64,000 bases of DNA from Petrocella sp024636985 (GCA_024636985.1 JAGXFY010000033.1:1-64000); one strand, 5' to 3'; positions 1 to 9,098 are shown, numbered from the stretch's first letter. Notes: generated by a model not told the origin, from the sequence alone. Numbers and translations: made by a program.

Positions 1-142
1 CATCAAAGTTAATAAAATAGGATTCAAACTCCTTTTTCTTATTATGATATTTATGTCCGGATTTACCCTTAAAATATTGACAATAAAAAGTTTTCATAAC
101 TTCTAGTTGATTGGTCCATATTGCAATATGATTGATTTTCAA
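1..142 (-). CDS. VOC/glyoxalase-family protein, 5' part only
   Basis: The minus strand encodes the N-terminus of a vicinal-oxygen-chelate (glyoxalase/bleomycin-resistance fold) protein: it reads (M)KINHIAIWTNQLEVMKTFY, followed by a KYHN..K..FESYF stretch, which is the usual first beta-alpha-beta unit of this family. The histidine of NHIAIW would be the first metal ligand in an enzymatic member. The gene runs off the left edge, so the substrate cannot be judged. I placed the start at a TTG because family members begin MKI at this point and a GGGTG sits just upstream; an in-frame GTG at 154 is the alternative. It lies downstream of the TRM11-like gene on the same strand. Confidence 0.7.
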   Translation of the reverse strand, partial: MKINHIAIWTNQLEVMKTFYCQYFKGKSGHKYHNKKKEFESYFINFD

Positions 143-226
143 TTCTACACCCACTTTTCAAATGTTAATGAATTAGATTCTACTCTATCATAACCCAAAG
201 TCCTACAAAATTCAAAATACTTAATA

Positions 227-1249
227 CTAGCCTTTGTATGCAATTATGATATCTCTTGTTATCGCTTGAGATACTCGGTGTTCTAACTTAGACATTTCAA
301 GATCTTTCATAACAATATAACCATGATCTTCAAAAATCTGTATGAGGCTCTCTCTTGTATCCGTATAGATGTTCCAGGATATAGCAATCGCACCACCCTT
401 TTTCAAATAAGGATCCCAGGATGTTAAACCTTGATCTAACAGACCACTTAAGCCAATGGTTTTTTCTCCTTTTTCTTTGCCACTATGTTGTACACCATAA
501 GGTAAATCCGTCACAATCAGATGTATTGAATTATGACGAAAGGCACCTTCAAAATATGTCGTATCCGCTCTTAACACTTTTAATTCACGGAGATCGCCTG
601 ACTTATATTGATCTTTTTCTTTTGCATATTGTAACTCGAAGGTTTCACCTATGGTCTTACGATTATGGATTAATTTGCCTCTTTGATTGGTGTGTTTAAA
701 TCGGGCATCCTTGATATACCGCGTTATATAAGTACCAAGATCCGCCACATGTTTTTTATCTTTTTCCACACCATAAGCATCATAACCGTTAATCATGGCT
801 TCAAATAGTGTCGTCCCCTTTCCGCATAAAGGATCTAGCAATTTAAGATGGGGTTCGTCATAGAAATCTGAATGATATAAAGCGAGGTTCATCATCATAC
901 GTGTAATGACTTCATTGGTTTTTCCATTGTATTTCAATCGAATACTCAGATCTTCTTCAAAATCCGGTGCATACTCAATAAGTATCGGCTTAAAAAGATC
1001 CTTATCTACGATTTGAAACAAAGCATAAAAAAAGGATAATCTACAGATAGATTTAAGCATATTAGCATTAAGTGTCACCTCTGATTCAAAGGTCATATAA
1101 GTGGCTTTATTCACCCCTTGTATGGTAGGTTCACTCTCTAGGAAATTATAAGCTGTTAGTAATGATTTTAATTCTACTTGACACATCTTGACATAAGCAT
1201 CATGATAAGCCACGTTGTAATTAGGGCGCATTAATATGGTGTATTTCAT
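227..1249 (-). CDS. TRM11-like RNA methyltransferase (UPF0020 family)
   Basis: This is a 340-residue S-adenosylmethionine-dependent methyltransferase. Residues about 140-150 (LLDPLCGKGTTLFEA) form the SAM-binding motif I, and DLPYGVQ near residue 250 is the catalytic D/N-L-P-Y motif typical of enzymes that methylate an exocyclic amine of a base in RNA. The region before motif I is the family's N-terminal domain, seen less clearly. The start ATG has an AAGGAG sequence close upstream. It follows ftsY by 38 nt and is probably read from the same transcript. The actual target (tRNA or rRNA base) cannot be read from the sequence; DNA methylation is less likely because no restriction partner is near. 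Confidence 0.75.
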   Translation of the reverse strand: MKYTILMRPNYNVAYHDAYVKMCQVELKSLLTAYNFLESEPTIQGVNKATYMTFESEVTLNANMLKSICRLSFFYALFQIVDKDLFKPILIEYAPDFEEDLSIRLKYNGKTNEVITRMMMNLALYHSDFYDEPHLKLLDPLCGKGTTLFEAMINGYDAYGVEKDKKHVADLGTYITRYIKDARFKHTNQRGKLIHNRKTIGETFELQYAKEKDQYKSGDLRELKVLRADTTYFEGAFRHNSIHLIVTDLPYGVQHSGKEKGEKTIGLSGLLDQGLTSWDPYLKKGGAIAISWNIYTDTRESLIQIFEDHGYIVMKDLEMSKLEHRVSQAITRDIIIAYKG

Positions 1250-1287
1250 AGTTCTCCTTAAAAGTTCGTTTTGTTAAGGCTTATGCC

Positions 1288-2217
1288 TTACTGTTTAAAA
1301 AGGGCTTCAACAAATTCTTCCGGGTTAAAATCTTGTAGATCATCGATACCCTCACCAACGCCAATAAACTTAACCGATAGATTCAGTTCTGACTGTATGG
1401 CAATGGCGATACCACCTTTTGCTGTTCCATCCAACTTGGTAAGAACGATGCCTGTAATATTTGCAACTTCTTTAAACTGCTTGGCTTGTTGTAGCGCATT
1501 TTGGCCCGTCGTACTGTCAAGGACCAACAACACTTCTTTGTGGGCCTCAGGGTACTCACGGTCAATAATCTTGTTAATCTTCCCAAGCTCATCCATAAGA
1601 TTTTTCTTGTTATGAAGACGTCCGGCTGTGTCACAAATAAGCATATCTGCTTTTCTGGCTTTGGCAGCAAAAACAGCATCATAGACGACCGCTCCTGGGT
1701 CCGAGTTGGCTTGACCTGCAACAATGTCTACATTTGCTCGGTTAGACCATTCGGTCAATTGCTCAATAGCGGCCGCTCGGAAAGTATCTGCAGCTGCAAG
1801 GACCACCTTCTTACCTTGGGCTTTATAACGCATAGCCAACTTGCCTATGGTCGTGGTTTTACCAACACCGTTAACCCCAATAATGAGTATAACGGATTTT
1901 TTTTCCTCGAAAATATAAGCATCATCCGATAAGTGCATAATTTCCATTAATTCTTCTTTTAGTAGATTTTTGACTTCCATTGGATCTTTTATATGCTGTT
2001 CTTTTACCTTAACCTTAATATCAGATAAGATTCTAAGAGCTGTATGGACACCAAAGTCAGCCATAATCAGAGCTTCTTCCAGTTCTTCATAAAAATCTTC
2101 GTCAATACTTGAAAATCCACTTAAAACCTGATCAACACCACCTAATATATTATCTCTCGTTTTTGTTAGTCCCTCGACCAATTTGCCGAAGAAACCTCTT
2201 TTCTTATTCTCTGACAT
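1288..2217 (-). CDS. ftsY: Signal recognition particle receptor FtsY
   Basis: FtsY is the SRP receptor GTPase that delivers ribosome-nascent chain complexes to the SecYEG translocon at the membrane. At 309 residues it has the short bacterial layout: an N-terminal four-helix N domain (1-100) and a G domain with GVNGVGKT at 114-121 (P-loop), DTFRAAA at 144-150, DTAGR at 196-200 and TKLDG at 260-264. The closing FIGVGEGIDDLQDF motif is characteristic of FtsY. It lacks the long acidic A domain seen in Escherichia coli, as is common in Bacillota. It sits 20 nt after smc, an order seen widely in this phylum; ylxM-ffh, which often follow, are not present downstream. Confidence 0.97.
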   Translation of the reverse strand: MSENKKRGFFGKLVEGLTKTRDNILGGVDQVLSGFSSIDEDFYEELEEALIMADFGVHTALRILSDIKVKVKEQHIKDPMEVKNLLKEELMEIMHLSDDAYIFEEKKSVILIIGVNGVGKTTTIGKLAMRYKAQGKKVVLAAADTFRAAAIEQLTEWSNRANVDIVAGQANSDPGAVVYDAVFAAKARKADMLICDTAGRLHNKKNLMDELGKINKIIDREYPEAHKEVLLVLDSTTGQNALQQAKQFKEVANITGIVLTKLDGTAKGGIAIAIQSELNLSVKFIGVGEGIDDLQDFNPEEFVEALFKQ

Positions 2218-2237
2218 AATAACCTTTCTTTCCGGAA

Positions 2238-5200
2238 TTATTCCAATATATCTTCTAATAGTTTAACAGACACTTGCGTTGATATACCTTTTTCCTGCAT
2301 GGTAATCCCATATAAAGCATCACTCACTTCCATTGTGCCTCTTCTGTGCGTTATGATGATGAATTGCGTATTTACTGTGAGTTTTTTTAAATACTTTGCA
2401 AACCGCTCAACATTAGCATCATCAAGAGCAGCCTCAATCTCGTCGAGTACACAAAAGGGAGATGGTTTTAAGCTTTGTATAGCAAAAAGAAGTGCAATTG
2501 CTGTAAAAGCACGTTCACCACCTGATAGAAGCATCATGCTTTGAAGCTTTTTGCCCGGAGGCTGTACATTAATGTGTATACCGGCCTCTAGTACCTGTTC
2601 TTCATCAGACAGCCGTAAAAAAGCCTTGCCGCCACCAAATAGATCTTTGAAAACCTGTTGAAACTTAAGGTTTATAGCGTTAAACTGCTCTCTAAATTGT
2701 GTTTGCATTCTTTCTTCGAGCTCAATTATGACTGTTCTAAGTTGTTTCTCAGCTTCAATTAAGTCTTCTTTTTGTTCAGATAGAAAATGATGACGTTCAT
2801 CCACCGTCTTATACTCCGTAATGGCATTAACGTTAACATCACCTAAGTCCCTAATCTGTGTTTTTAGGGCTTCAATGGATTTCTTAATGGATGACATGCT
2901 AGCTAATTGATCTTGTTCTTGCGTCATTATATGGTTGTAGGTCAACTCATACTCATTCCACATATATTCCATGTGGCTTTCTTTTTGTGCTTCCAGCTTG
3001 GATAAGGTGTTTTGAATCCTTAAGGCATCTTTTTCAAGTAAAGTTATGCTTTCGGATAATTCTTCTTGTTTAAGGTACAATGCCTCTTGTTCTTTACTCA
3101 GGTGCTGTTTATCCTGAGTTTTTTGCTGAATTTGAATCTGGACTTTTTGAATTTGTGCTTCAAAAGTAGCCGTCTCTTGACCATAAGTCTCAAGAAGTTC
3201 AATTTTAGTTTTTTGATTGGATACTGCTGACAAAATATCCGATTCTATACGTATGATGTCATCTGTCCGTTCTTTTATTTCTTCATGCATACGATTCAGA
3301 TTGCTTTTTGCATTTTGTCGTTGTTCATTTAATGAAGCATGCTCAAGTCGAATATTGGTGATGGTTTCAAGTAAAATTTCTTTTTCTTTCTTAAGACCAA
3401 CTGTTTTTTCCATCATATCCTTGACGGTCGATTCTGCCTCATCCTTATTGATTTCATTTTCCATGAGATTTTTCTCAAGTTCTGTCAACTGAAAGGTCAA
3501 TTCTTGTTCTTGGACTATAATCTGGTCGACTTCTATTTTGAGTTCTTTTAGTTCTTCATCACTTTTAGTAACATCACCCTTTAATTGATGCATTTGAATA
3601 TTTTTTCCGTTTAATTCTATAGAGACCGATTGAAGTCTAGATGCTATTGTCTCTAGTTTTTCATCTAGATTACTTTTTTCTTTTAATTGTGATTGATACA
3701 CCAAATCTGTTTCCTTAAGCTGCTGATCCAATTCATGTATGCGTACGCTTAATGTCTCAAGATCCCTTTTTCTTGATAAGAATTGTGTATTATCATTCTT
3801 ATAAGCACCGCCTGTTAAGGATCCGCCTGGATTAACCATATCTCCGGTTAAGGTAACAATCCTAAGGGTGTTGTTGTGTTTTTTGCCCATGGAAATAGCA
3901 TCATTTATATCACCTACAATGATGGTACGTCCTAGCAAGAAGGATAATATTTTTGAATATTTATCGGATGCTTCTACCAATTCATCACCATATCCGACAA
4001 ACCCTTTTTCCAATCGAAGCGCTGCATTCTTTTGTATGTTGGGCTTGATGTTCGTAAGGGGTAAGAAAGTAGCACGACCGGCTTTTTGTGTTTTCAAATA
4101 CGCTATAAGGCTTTTTGCTGTTGCCTCATCTTCTGTAATAACATTTTGATAGCTGCCGCCAAGGGCAATTTCAATGGCTTTCTCATATTTTTTTTCCACT
4201 TTAAGGATATCGGCTACAACACCACATATTTTTTCCTCATATGTCGGCAGATGCCTTTGTGACATTACTTTTTTTATACTAAGATTATAGCCTTCATACT
4301 GGTCTGTGATTTCTGTTAAAGCTTTATGCTTTGATTTCAGATTCTGAACATCCAAAATCATGGCATTACGTTTTTCTTCTATACGCTTAATATTTTCTTG
4401 TATACGACTTAAAGAGAGATTATAAACATTTTTTTCATCCTCAAGTTTATGAATCTCAGCCTGATAGCTCTCTCTTAAATCTGTTTCATTCTTTAATGAC
4501 AATTTTAATGTATCAAGAGATTTCGATAAAATCCTTTGCCTCGCTTCAAGACTTTCTTTCCTAGAAAAGGCGTTTTCAGTCATTGTATGGTACCGTTGCA
4601 TTTTTGTTTTTATGTTGGAAATTTCGTTCAGACGTTCTATCATATTGCTTTGAATCATGCCAACAGCATCTTCTTCTTTTAATATGATCTCATTGATTTC
4701 CTTAAGCTTTTTTTCATGTTCTCTTAGATCATCTTCACTTTTTTCACTGGTTTCAAAAAGAGAAGCCATATCCTCTTGATACTGTTGTAAAGTTTCTTCA
4801 ATTTTTTCCCTTTTTTGTTTTAGAATGTTAATATCAGACTCAAATCTATTTATATTGCTGTTTAGATGCGTAATCTGCTCCTGCGTCAGTTTGATTTCAC
4901 TTTCTTTTTTTTCTTTAAGCACCGTCAGTTGAGTTGACTGATTCCTGATAACATCAATCTCACTCTCCAGGGTTTCAAGTTTTTTTACAAATTCACTGTG
5001 CTTCATCTTGTTGAGTTGGTAATCTGTGCGTACTTGCTTAATATTTTCATCAATAATTTTAGCTTTAGCTTCATTTTCATCAATTTGGTCATTGATTTTT
5101 TTTATTTCCATAACAAAACTACCAATCTCATTAACCTTCAACTCTTCTTTATACTTGAGATAGGCTTTGGCTTTTGTGGCTTGTTCTGTTAATGTTTCTT

Positions 5201-5804
5201 TTTGATGGGCTAATTCTGTGATAATATCATTGATTCTATATAGATTTTGCTTCTCTTCATCTAATTTTTTTTCTGCGCTTTCTTTTCGTTTTTTAAACTT
5301 TACGATGCCAACTGCCTCATCAAATAATGCCCTGCGCTCTTCCGGCTTGTTCGATAATATTTTTTCTATCTGGCCTTGGCCGATTATAGAATAGCCTTCT
5401 TGACCGATCCCTGTATCCATAAATAGCTCAAGTACATCTCTCATTCTACAATTCGTACCATTTATGAAATATTCACTTTCACCGGAACGGTAGACCCTTC
5501 TAGATACAGTAACTTCGGAATATGAGATGGGAATTTTCATATCATGGTTGTCAATGGTCAAATCAACTTGGCAATAACCAAGGGGTTTCCTCGCTTCTGT
5601 ACCTGCAAAGATGACATCTTGCATTTTACTACCACGTAACTGTTTGGCACTTTGTTCACCCAGCACCCATCTAACGGCATCTGCTACATTACTTTTACCA
5701 CTCCCGTTAGGCCCAACGATGGCTGTGATGCCTTTTTCAAACTTAAATACCATTTTATTGGCAAAAGACTTAAAACCGTACAACTCTATGCTTTTTAAAT
5801 GCAT
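2238..5804 (-). CDS. smc: Chromosome segregation protein SMC
   Basis: This 1188-residue protein is the SMC ATPase that, with ScpA and ScpB, extrudes DNA loops and separates replicated chromosome arms. The Walker A motif GPNGSGKSN is at residues 31-39. Two long coiled coils rich in E, K, L and Q flank a hinge at roughly residues 510-660. The C-terminal head carries the ABC signature LSGGERAF and Walker B CVLDEIEAALDD, ending with an H-loop (ITHRRGTME). The length is normal for the family. The start is supported by GGAGAG upstream. It follows rnc by 137 nt and precedes ftsY. scpA and scpB are not in the window. Confidence 0.98.
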   Translation of the reverse strand: MHLKSIELYGFKSFANKMVFKFEKGITAIVGPNGSGKSNVADAVRWVLGEQSAKQLRGSKMQDVIFAGTEARKPLGYCQVDLTIDNHDMKIPISYSEVTVSRRVYRSGESEYFINGTNCRMRDVLELFMDTGIGQEGYSIIGQGQIEKILSNKPEERRALFDEAVGIVKFKKRKESAEKKLDEEKQNLYRINDIITELAHQKETLTEQATKAKAYLKYKEELKVNEIGSFVMEIKKINDQIDENEAKAKIIDENIKQVRTDYQLNKMKHSEFVKKLETLESEIDVIRNQSTQLTVLKEKKESEIKLTQEQITHLNSNINRFESDINILKQKREKIEETLQQYQEDMASLFETSEKSEDDLREHEKKLKEINEIILKEEDAVGMIQSNMIERLNEISNIKTKMQRYHTMTENAFSRKESLEARQRILSKSLDTLKLSLKNETDLRESYQAEIHKLEDEKNVYNLSLSRIQENIKRIEEKRNAMILDVQNLKSKHKALTEITDQYEGYNLSIKKVMSQRHLPTYEEKICGVVADILKVEKKYEKAIEIALGGSYQNVITEDEATAKSLIAYLKTQKAGRATFLPLTNIKPNIQKNAALRLEKGFVGYGDELVEASDKYSKILSFLLGRTIIVGDINDAISMGKKHNNTLRIVTLTGDMVNPGGSLTGGAYKNDNTQFLSRKRDLETLSVRIHELDQQLKETDLVYQSQLKEKSNLDEKLETIASRLQSVSIELNGKNIQMHQLKGDVTKSDEELKELKIEVDQIIVQEQELTFQLTELEKNLMENEINKDEAESTVKDMMEKTVGLKKEKEILLETITNIRLEHASLNEQRQNAKSNLNRMHEEIKERTDDIIRIESDILSAVSNQKTKIELLETYGQETATFEAQIQKVQIQIQQKTQDKQHLSKEQEALYLKQEELSESITLLEKDALRIQNTLSKLEAQKESHMEYMWNEYELTYNHIMTQEQDQLASMSSIKKSIEALKTQIRDLGDVNVNAITEYKTVDERHHFLSEQKEDLIEAEKQLRTVIIELEERMQTQFREQFNAINLKFQQVFKDLFGGGKAFLRLSDEEQVLEAGIHINVQPPGKKLQSMMLLSGGERAFTAIALLFAIQSLKPSPFCVLDEIEAALDDANVERFAKYLKKLTVNTQFIIITHRRGTMEVSDALYGITMQEKGISTQVSVKLLEDILE

Positions 5805-5941
5805 GCTGATCTCTCCAAAATGTGATTGTATTTCATCACGATATTTTACATAAATTTCGATTCATTTGTCCCAGACACGCGTAATCACTCAATAAAAATT
5901 GGACAACTTATAATCGTTTATAAATTGTTCAGAAATTATTG

Positions 5942-6628
5942 TTACACGATTTTTTTAATAGCGTCAAAGGCAGCCTCTTGTTCTGCTGATTTTTTGCTTC
6001 TTCCAAATCCATGACCAATGGTTTCACCTAGATGAACCGCTATGACTTCAAAAAGCTTAGAATGGTCAGGACCTTTTTCACTTACGATAAGATATTCAAC
6101 CGATTGATCACTGTTTTTTTGAATGATTTCTTGAAGATGGGTTTTACTATCTACAAACAGCTTTCTCTTTTCAACATCTTTTAATAATGTAGACTCGACA
6201 AAAATCCGTGCTTCTTCAAGACCACCGTCTAAATAAATAGCGCCTATTAACGCTTCTACCGCATCTGACAAAACTGAAGACCTTAATCTACCACCAGAAT
6301 TATCTTCGCCTTTTCCAAGTAGTAAGTAATCTCCTAGATTGATTTCTCTGGAAAAGTTAGCAAGCGTTGGTTCACAAACAATACTGGCTCTAAATTTGGT
6401 CAACTCCCCTTCTAACATCTCATGGTACTTACGAAATAAGAATTCTGATGTAATAATCTCAAGAACTGCATCACCTAAGAATTCTAACCGTTCATTGTTC
6501 TCAAACTTACTCAAACGATGTTCATTTGCATAGGAACTATGCGTCAGAGCTCTTTCAAGAAGTCTCAAATCAACAAATTGATACCCAATAATATCTTGAA
6601 ATTCTTCAATATCTTTTACAATGGACAT
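5942..6628 (-). CDS. rnc: Ribonuclease III
   Basis: RNase III cuts double-stranded RNA and processes the rRNA precursor. The signature NNERLEFLGDAVLEI, which supplies the catalytic glutamate and aspartate, lies near residues 40-55, and a second acidic pair is in the LSDAVEALIGAIYLDGG segment. The C-terminal third is a double-stranded RNA-binding domain ending in GFGRSKKSAEQEAAFDAIKKI. I start it at the internal ATG, 12 nt inside the longest frame (which opens with GTG), because a GTGAG sequence is then correctly spaced. A promoter with a good TATAAT lies just upstream, so rnc-smc-ftsY can be transcribed independently of acpP. Confidence 0.95.
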   Translation of the reverse strand: MSIVKDIEEFQDIIGYQFVDLRLLERALTHSSYANEHRLSKFENNERLEFLGDAVLEIITSEFLFRKYHEMLEGELTKFRASIVCEPTLANFSREINLGDYLLLGKGEDNSGGRLRSSVLSDAVEALIGAIYLDGGLEEARIFVESTLLKDVEKRKLFVDSKTHLQEIIQKNSDQSVEYLIVSEKGPDHSKLFEVIAVHLGETIGHGFGRSKKSAEQEAAFDAIKKIV

Positions 6629-6667
6629 ATCTATTCTCACTTTCTTAAATAGTAATCACAGTTAAAT

Positions 6668-6696
6668 ATTATATCATAAACTTATTTAATTTTCTA
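6668..6696 (-). promoter_or_regulatory. Probable promoter of rnc-smc-ftsY
   Basis: On the minus strand a TATAAT -10 box (plus 6668-6673) follows a weaker -35 box TAGAAA (plus 6691-6696) with a 17-nt spacer. The predicted start is about 30 nt ahead of the rnc start codon and lies downstream of the acpP terminator, consistent with a new transcription unit. Confidence 0.6.
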
Positions 6697-6722
6697 TTAA
6701 ATAACGGCTCATAATCTTATAA

Positions 6723-6752
6723 CAAAAAAGAAGCTTCATTTCTGAAACCTCT
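6723..6752 (-). terminator. Rho-independent terminator of acpP
   Basis: On the minus strand AGAGGTTTCA pairs with TGAAGCTTCT around a GAAA tetraloop, with two G-U wobbles, and is followed directly by six U residues. It ends the plsX-acpP transcript ahead of the rnc promoter. Confidence 0.8.
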
Positions 6753-6789
6753 TTCCATTTATCCTGTATTCAATAACATCTATTAAAAA

Positions 6790-7017
6790 TTATCCGTTAT
6801 TCTTAACCATATTGATAGCATCGCCAACTGTCTGAATACTGTCTAAGGCTTCCTCATCCAACTCTACATCGTAGGCATCTTCTACAGCCATAATGATTTG
6901 TGCCAAATCAAGGGAATCAATACCAAGATCATCCGAAAAATGCATATTTTCTTTTAGTTCTTCCGGCCCGTACGTTGTAAATTCTGCTATGATTTCTAAT
7001 AATTTACTTTCATCCAT
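6790..7017 (-). CDS. acpP: Acyl carrier protein
   Basis: This 75-residue acidic protein carries growing acyl chains in fatty acid synthesis. The GIDSLDL motif contains Ser35, the attachment site for 4'-phosphopantetheine. I chose the ATG of MDESKLL rather than a more upstream ATG, because the sequence AGAAAGGAGC then forms a well-spaced ribosome binding site; the longer frame would translate that site. It lies downstream of plsX and upstream of rnc, the common plsX-acpP-rnc-smc order of Bacillota (fabD and fabG are not between them here). Confidence 0.95.
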   Translation of the reverse strand: MDESKLLEIIAEFTTYGPEELKENMHFSDDLGIDSLDLAQIIMAVEDAYDVELDEEALDSIQTVGDAINMVKNNG

Positions 7018-7063
7018 AATAAGCTCCTTTCTCATTGAGTTCCTATAAAGAACTTGTCTGATA

Positions 7064-7081
7064 TGGTTAAGGCATAAAAAC
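7064..7081 (-). repeat. Variant copy of the 18-bp intergenic motif
   Basis: The minus strand reads AGTTTTTATGCCTTAACC between plsX and acpP. It is a variant of the recurring AGTTTTGACCCTTTAACC motif; the same AGTTTTTATGCC form recurs at 56164-56182. A partly complementary arm (AGTTCTCATACGTTAACC, plus strand, near 7100-7115) makes an imperfect inverted repeat. Confidence 0.45.
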
Positions 7082-7167
7082 TATGTAAAACGAAAAAGTT
7101 CTCATACGTTAACCTTGATATAATAAGACCATCTTACTATAATTTTATAACATAATCAACCACTGAC

Positions 7168-8166
7168 TTATAATAATTGTTGTTTAATTTTATCATTCAC
7201 TTTATGATCGATAAAAGTCTTACATTGTAGGATAGCATTCTTAAATGCTTTAGCATTTGAACTACCATGTGCTTTTACAACTAAAGCCTCAAGACCGAGT
7301 AAGGGCGCCCCGCCATACTCCGTATAATCTAATCTCTTCTTCATGGATTTCATGGACTTTTTAATAAGTAGACCACCAATCTTGCTCACAGTTGTAGACA
7401 TAATCGATTCTTTTACCATACCAAGTAAAGATGCGGCCAAACCTTCCGTTAACTTTAGAATAACATTACCAACGAAACCATCACATACAATAACATGGGC
7501 TTCGCCTGTAGGAATATCTCTAGCCTCCATATTACCAATAAAATTCAAAGTGGTATCGTTCTTCAACAAAGGAAATGTATCTTTTACTAAAGCATTACCT
7601 TTTTTGTCCTCCGAACCATTGTTGACCAAAGCAACTTTAGGATGCTTAATATATAAAATGTTTTCATAATAGATGGATCCCATCTTAGCAAACTGATGTA
7701 AAAAATGAGGCTTACTGTCTACATTGGCACCACAGTCAATAAGCAAAGTCATACCTTTTTCATTAGGAATTAAAGAACCTAGTGCAGGACGTTCAATGCC
7801 TTTCATACGCCCAATGACCAGAGTCCCTCCTGCTAATACAGCACCTGTACTCCCGGCTGATACCAGCGCTTCTGCCTTTTTATCTTTAACAAGATACAAA
7901 GCTCTGACCAAAGACGCATCTTTTTTTCTTCGTATGGCAAGTACTGGAGATTCATCATTGGTGATGACCTCTGTCGTATGGATGATTTCCATTCTGTTCT
8001 TATCATACGTCTTACCTTTTAATATTTCATTGATTTTAGGTTCATCACCGGTTAGTATTAAATGAATGTCTTCGCAAGTATTCAGTGCCCAAACAGCACC
8101 TTCTACCATGGCCTTAGGTGCATCATCGCCACCCATGGCGTCAATTACAATCTTCTTTAGTTCCAT
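7168..8166 (-). CDS. plsX: Phosphate acyltransferase PlsX
   Basis: PlsX converts acyl-ACP to acyl-phosphate, the first committed donor for membrane phospholipid synthesis with PlsY. The 332-residue protein starts MELKKIVIDAMGGDDAP, the invariant family opening, and contains SAGSTGAVLAGG and a GFVGNVILKLTEG segment expected for this fold. The longest open frame begins 90 nt earlier, but an AGGAGGCGG site directly before the chosen ATG settles the start. It lies in yceD-rpmF-plsX-acpP, a cluster that links ribosome protein and lipid supply in many Bacillota. Confidence 0.96.
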   Translation of the reverse strand: MELKKIVIDAMGGDDAPKAMVEGAVWALNTCEDIHLILTGDEPKINEILKGKTYDKNRMEIIHTTEVITNDESPVLAIRRKKDASLVRALYLVKDKKAEALVSAGSTGAVLAGGTLVIGRMKGIERPALGSLIPNEKGMTLLIDCGANVDSKPHFLHQFAKMGSIYYENILYIKHPKVALVNNGSEDKKGNALVKDTFPLLKNDTTLNFIGNMEARDIPTGEAHVIVCDGFVGNVILKLTEGLAASLLGMVKESIMSTTVSKIGGLLIKKSMKSMKKRLDYTEYGGAPLLGLEALVVKAHGSSNAKAFKNAILQCKTFIDHKVNDKIKQQLL

Positions 8167-8221
8167 GTTCCGCCTCCTCTTTTTATGTAAAAGAAAGTCG
8201 TCATTTCCTAATACATAAAAT

Positions 8222-8244
8222 AGCGTAACCATAATGGTTACGCT
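8222..8244. promoter_or_regulatory. Perfect 23-bp palindrome before plsX
   Basis: Eleven-base arms (AGCGTAACCAT and ATGGTTACGCT) flank a single central base between rpmF and plsX. No U-run follows on either strand, so it is not a typical intrinsic terminator. It may be an operator or an mRNA stem that sets rpmF/plsX ratios. The core AACCAT-N-ATGGTT recurs in the palindrome at 33920-33936. Confidence 0.5.
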
Positions 8245-8270
8245 GTTTATATTCATTGGAAAAGTGTAGA

Positions 8271-8447
8271 TTATTTTACTTCTAATACTACTTTGCTCTT
8301 ATATGTGCCACATTTTTTACAAGCTCTGTGAGACATTACGAGTTCGCCACATTTTGTACAAGTGGACAGATTTGGAGCCGTTAATTTCCAATTGGCTCTT
8401 CTACTATTTCTTCTCGCTTTGGATACTTTACGTTTTGGTACTGCCAT
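8271..8447 (-). CDS. rpmF: 50S ribosomal protein L32
   Basis: This 58-residue gene encodes L32: it begins MAVPKRKVSKARRNSRRANW and continues with a zinc ribbon made of two CxxC pairs (CTKCG and CKKCG), so this is the zinc-binding C+ form. The start ATG has a GGAGG-type site upstream (AAGGAGGTGTAGACC region) and lies 3 nt after the yceD stop, indicating translational coupling. The yceD-rpmF pairing is conserved over most bacteria. Confidence 0.97.
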   Translation of the reverse strand: MAVPKRKVSKARRNSRRANWKLTAPNLSTCTKCGELVMSHRACKKCGTYKSKVVLEVK

Positions 8448-8450
8448 GGT

Positions 8451-8972
8451 CTACACCTCCTTAAATCTTTCATTGAATAAATCTTTTAGTCCAGCAAGTC
8501 TGGGATCTACATTGTCATCTTCGCAATTACATGTTTCTTCGTTAAGATTTGCACCACATACCTTGCAAATACCTTGACATGATTCGTTGCAAAGAACTTT
8601 CATAGGCACATTCATATAGATTTCGTCTAAAGCCAATTTTTCCACATTCAGAACTGAGTTCTTATAATAATCCTTCATATCATCGCTTTCAGGATCATCA
8701 ACATGCTCATTTAATTCTCTTGTGAACTGACCTTCAACCATTGTTATGACTTCATTCATACAACGATTGCAGTACATTACTAACTCTACTTCAACCTTGC
8801 CTTGGGTCAAATATTCGCCTTCACCTAATTGGGTAACTTCGAATTCAATTTTGATGGGCTTACTAATTTCATAAACTTCACCACCGAATTCAAATTGATC
8901 CATTTCTAAGGTTCGCTGGATAGTAACATCTTTAACCGTTTGTGAAAACAGTTCCGTTAAATTAATATGCAT
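8451..8972 (-). CDS. YceD/DUF177 family protein
   Basis: This 173-residue protein belongs to the DUF177 (YceD) family, which is nearly always encoded next to rpmF and has been linked to 23S rRNA accumulation in plants and bacteria. It carries CxxC pairs at CNRCMNE (middle) and CNESCQGICKVCGANLNEETC near the end, suggesting metal binding. It begins MHINLTELF with a GGAGTGG site upstream. A strong promoter lies about 60-90 nt ahead, making it the first gene of the yceD-rpmF-plsX-acpP unit. Confidence 0.9.
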   Translation of the reverse strand: MHINLTELFSQTVKDVTIQRTLEMDQFEFGGEVYEISKPIKIEFEVTQLGEGEYLTQGKVEVELVMYCNRCMNEVITMVEGQFTRELNEHVDDPESDDMKDYYKNSVLNVEKLALDEIYMNVPMKVLCNESCQGICKVCGANLNEETCNCEDDNVDPRLAGLKDLFNERFKEV

Positions 8973-9033
8973 GATACCACTCCTTTAGCTGTAAAGCAAA
9001 ACCGCTTTATACCTCGAATAATAACCACATGTA

Positions 9034-9062
9034 ATTATACATATGCCCAAATATTTTGTCAA
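9034..9062 (-). promoter_or_regulatory. Strong promoter of yceD-rpmF-plsX-acpP
   Basis: The minus strand has TTGACA (plus 9057-9062), a 17-nt spacer and TATAAT (plus 9034-9039), a full consensus match. The -35 box lies inside an inverted repeat: GCCC just before TTGACA and GGGC inside the spacer, so a repressor or activator could act here. Confidence 0.8.
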
Positions 9063-9098
9063 GGGCAAATATTATATCAAATATAAGTTGCACTTTAT

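Noticed and set aside
1501..1932. A 143-codon plus-strand frame opposite ftsY
   Set aside because: It is the antisense of a well-conserved gene, with no ribosome site and no family resemblance; the same holds for the other antisense frames over smc, prkC, priA and recN.
8222..8244. FapR operator before plsX
   Set aside because: The palindrome lacks the TTAGTACC-type sequence of known FapR sites.
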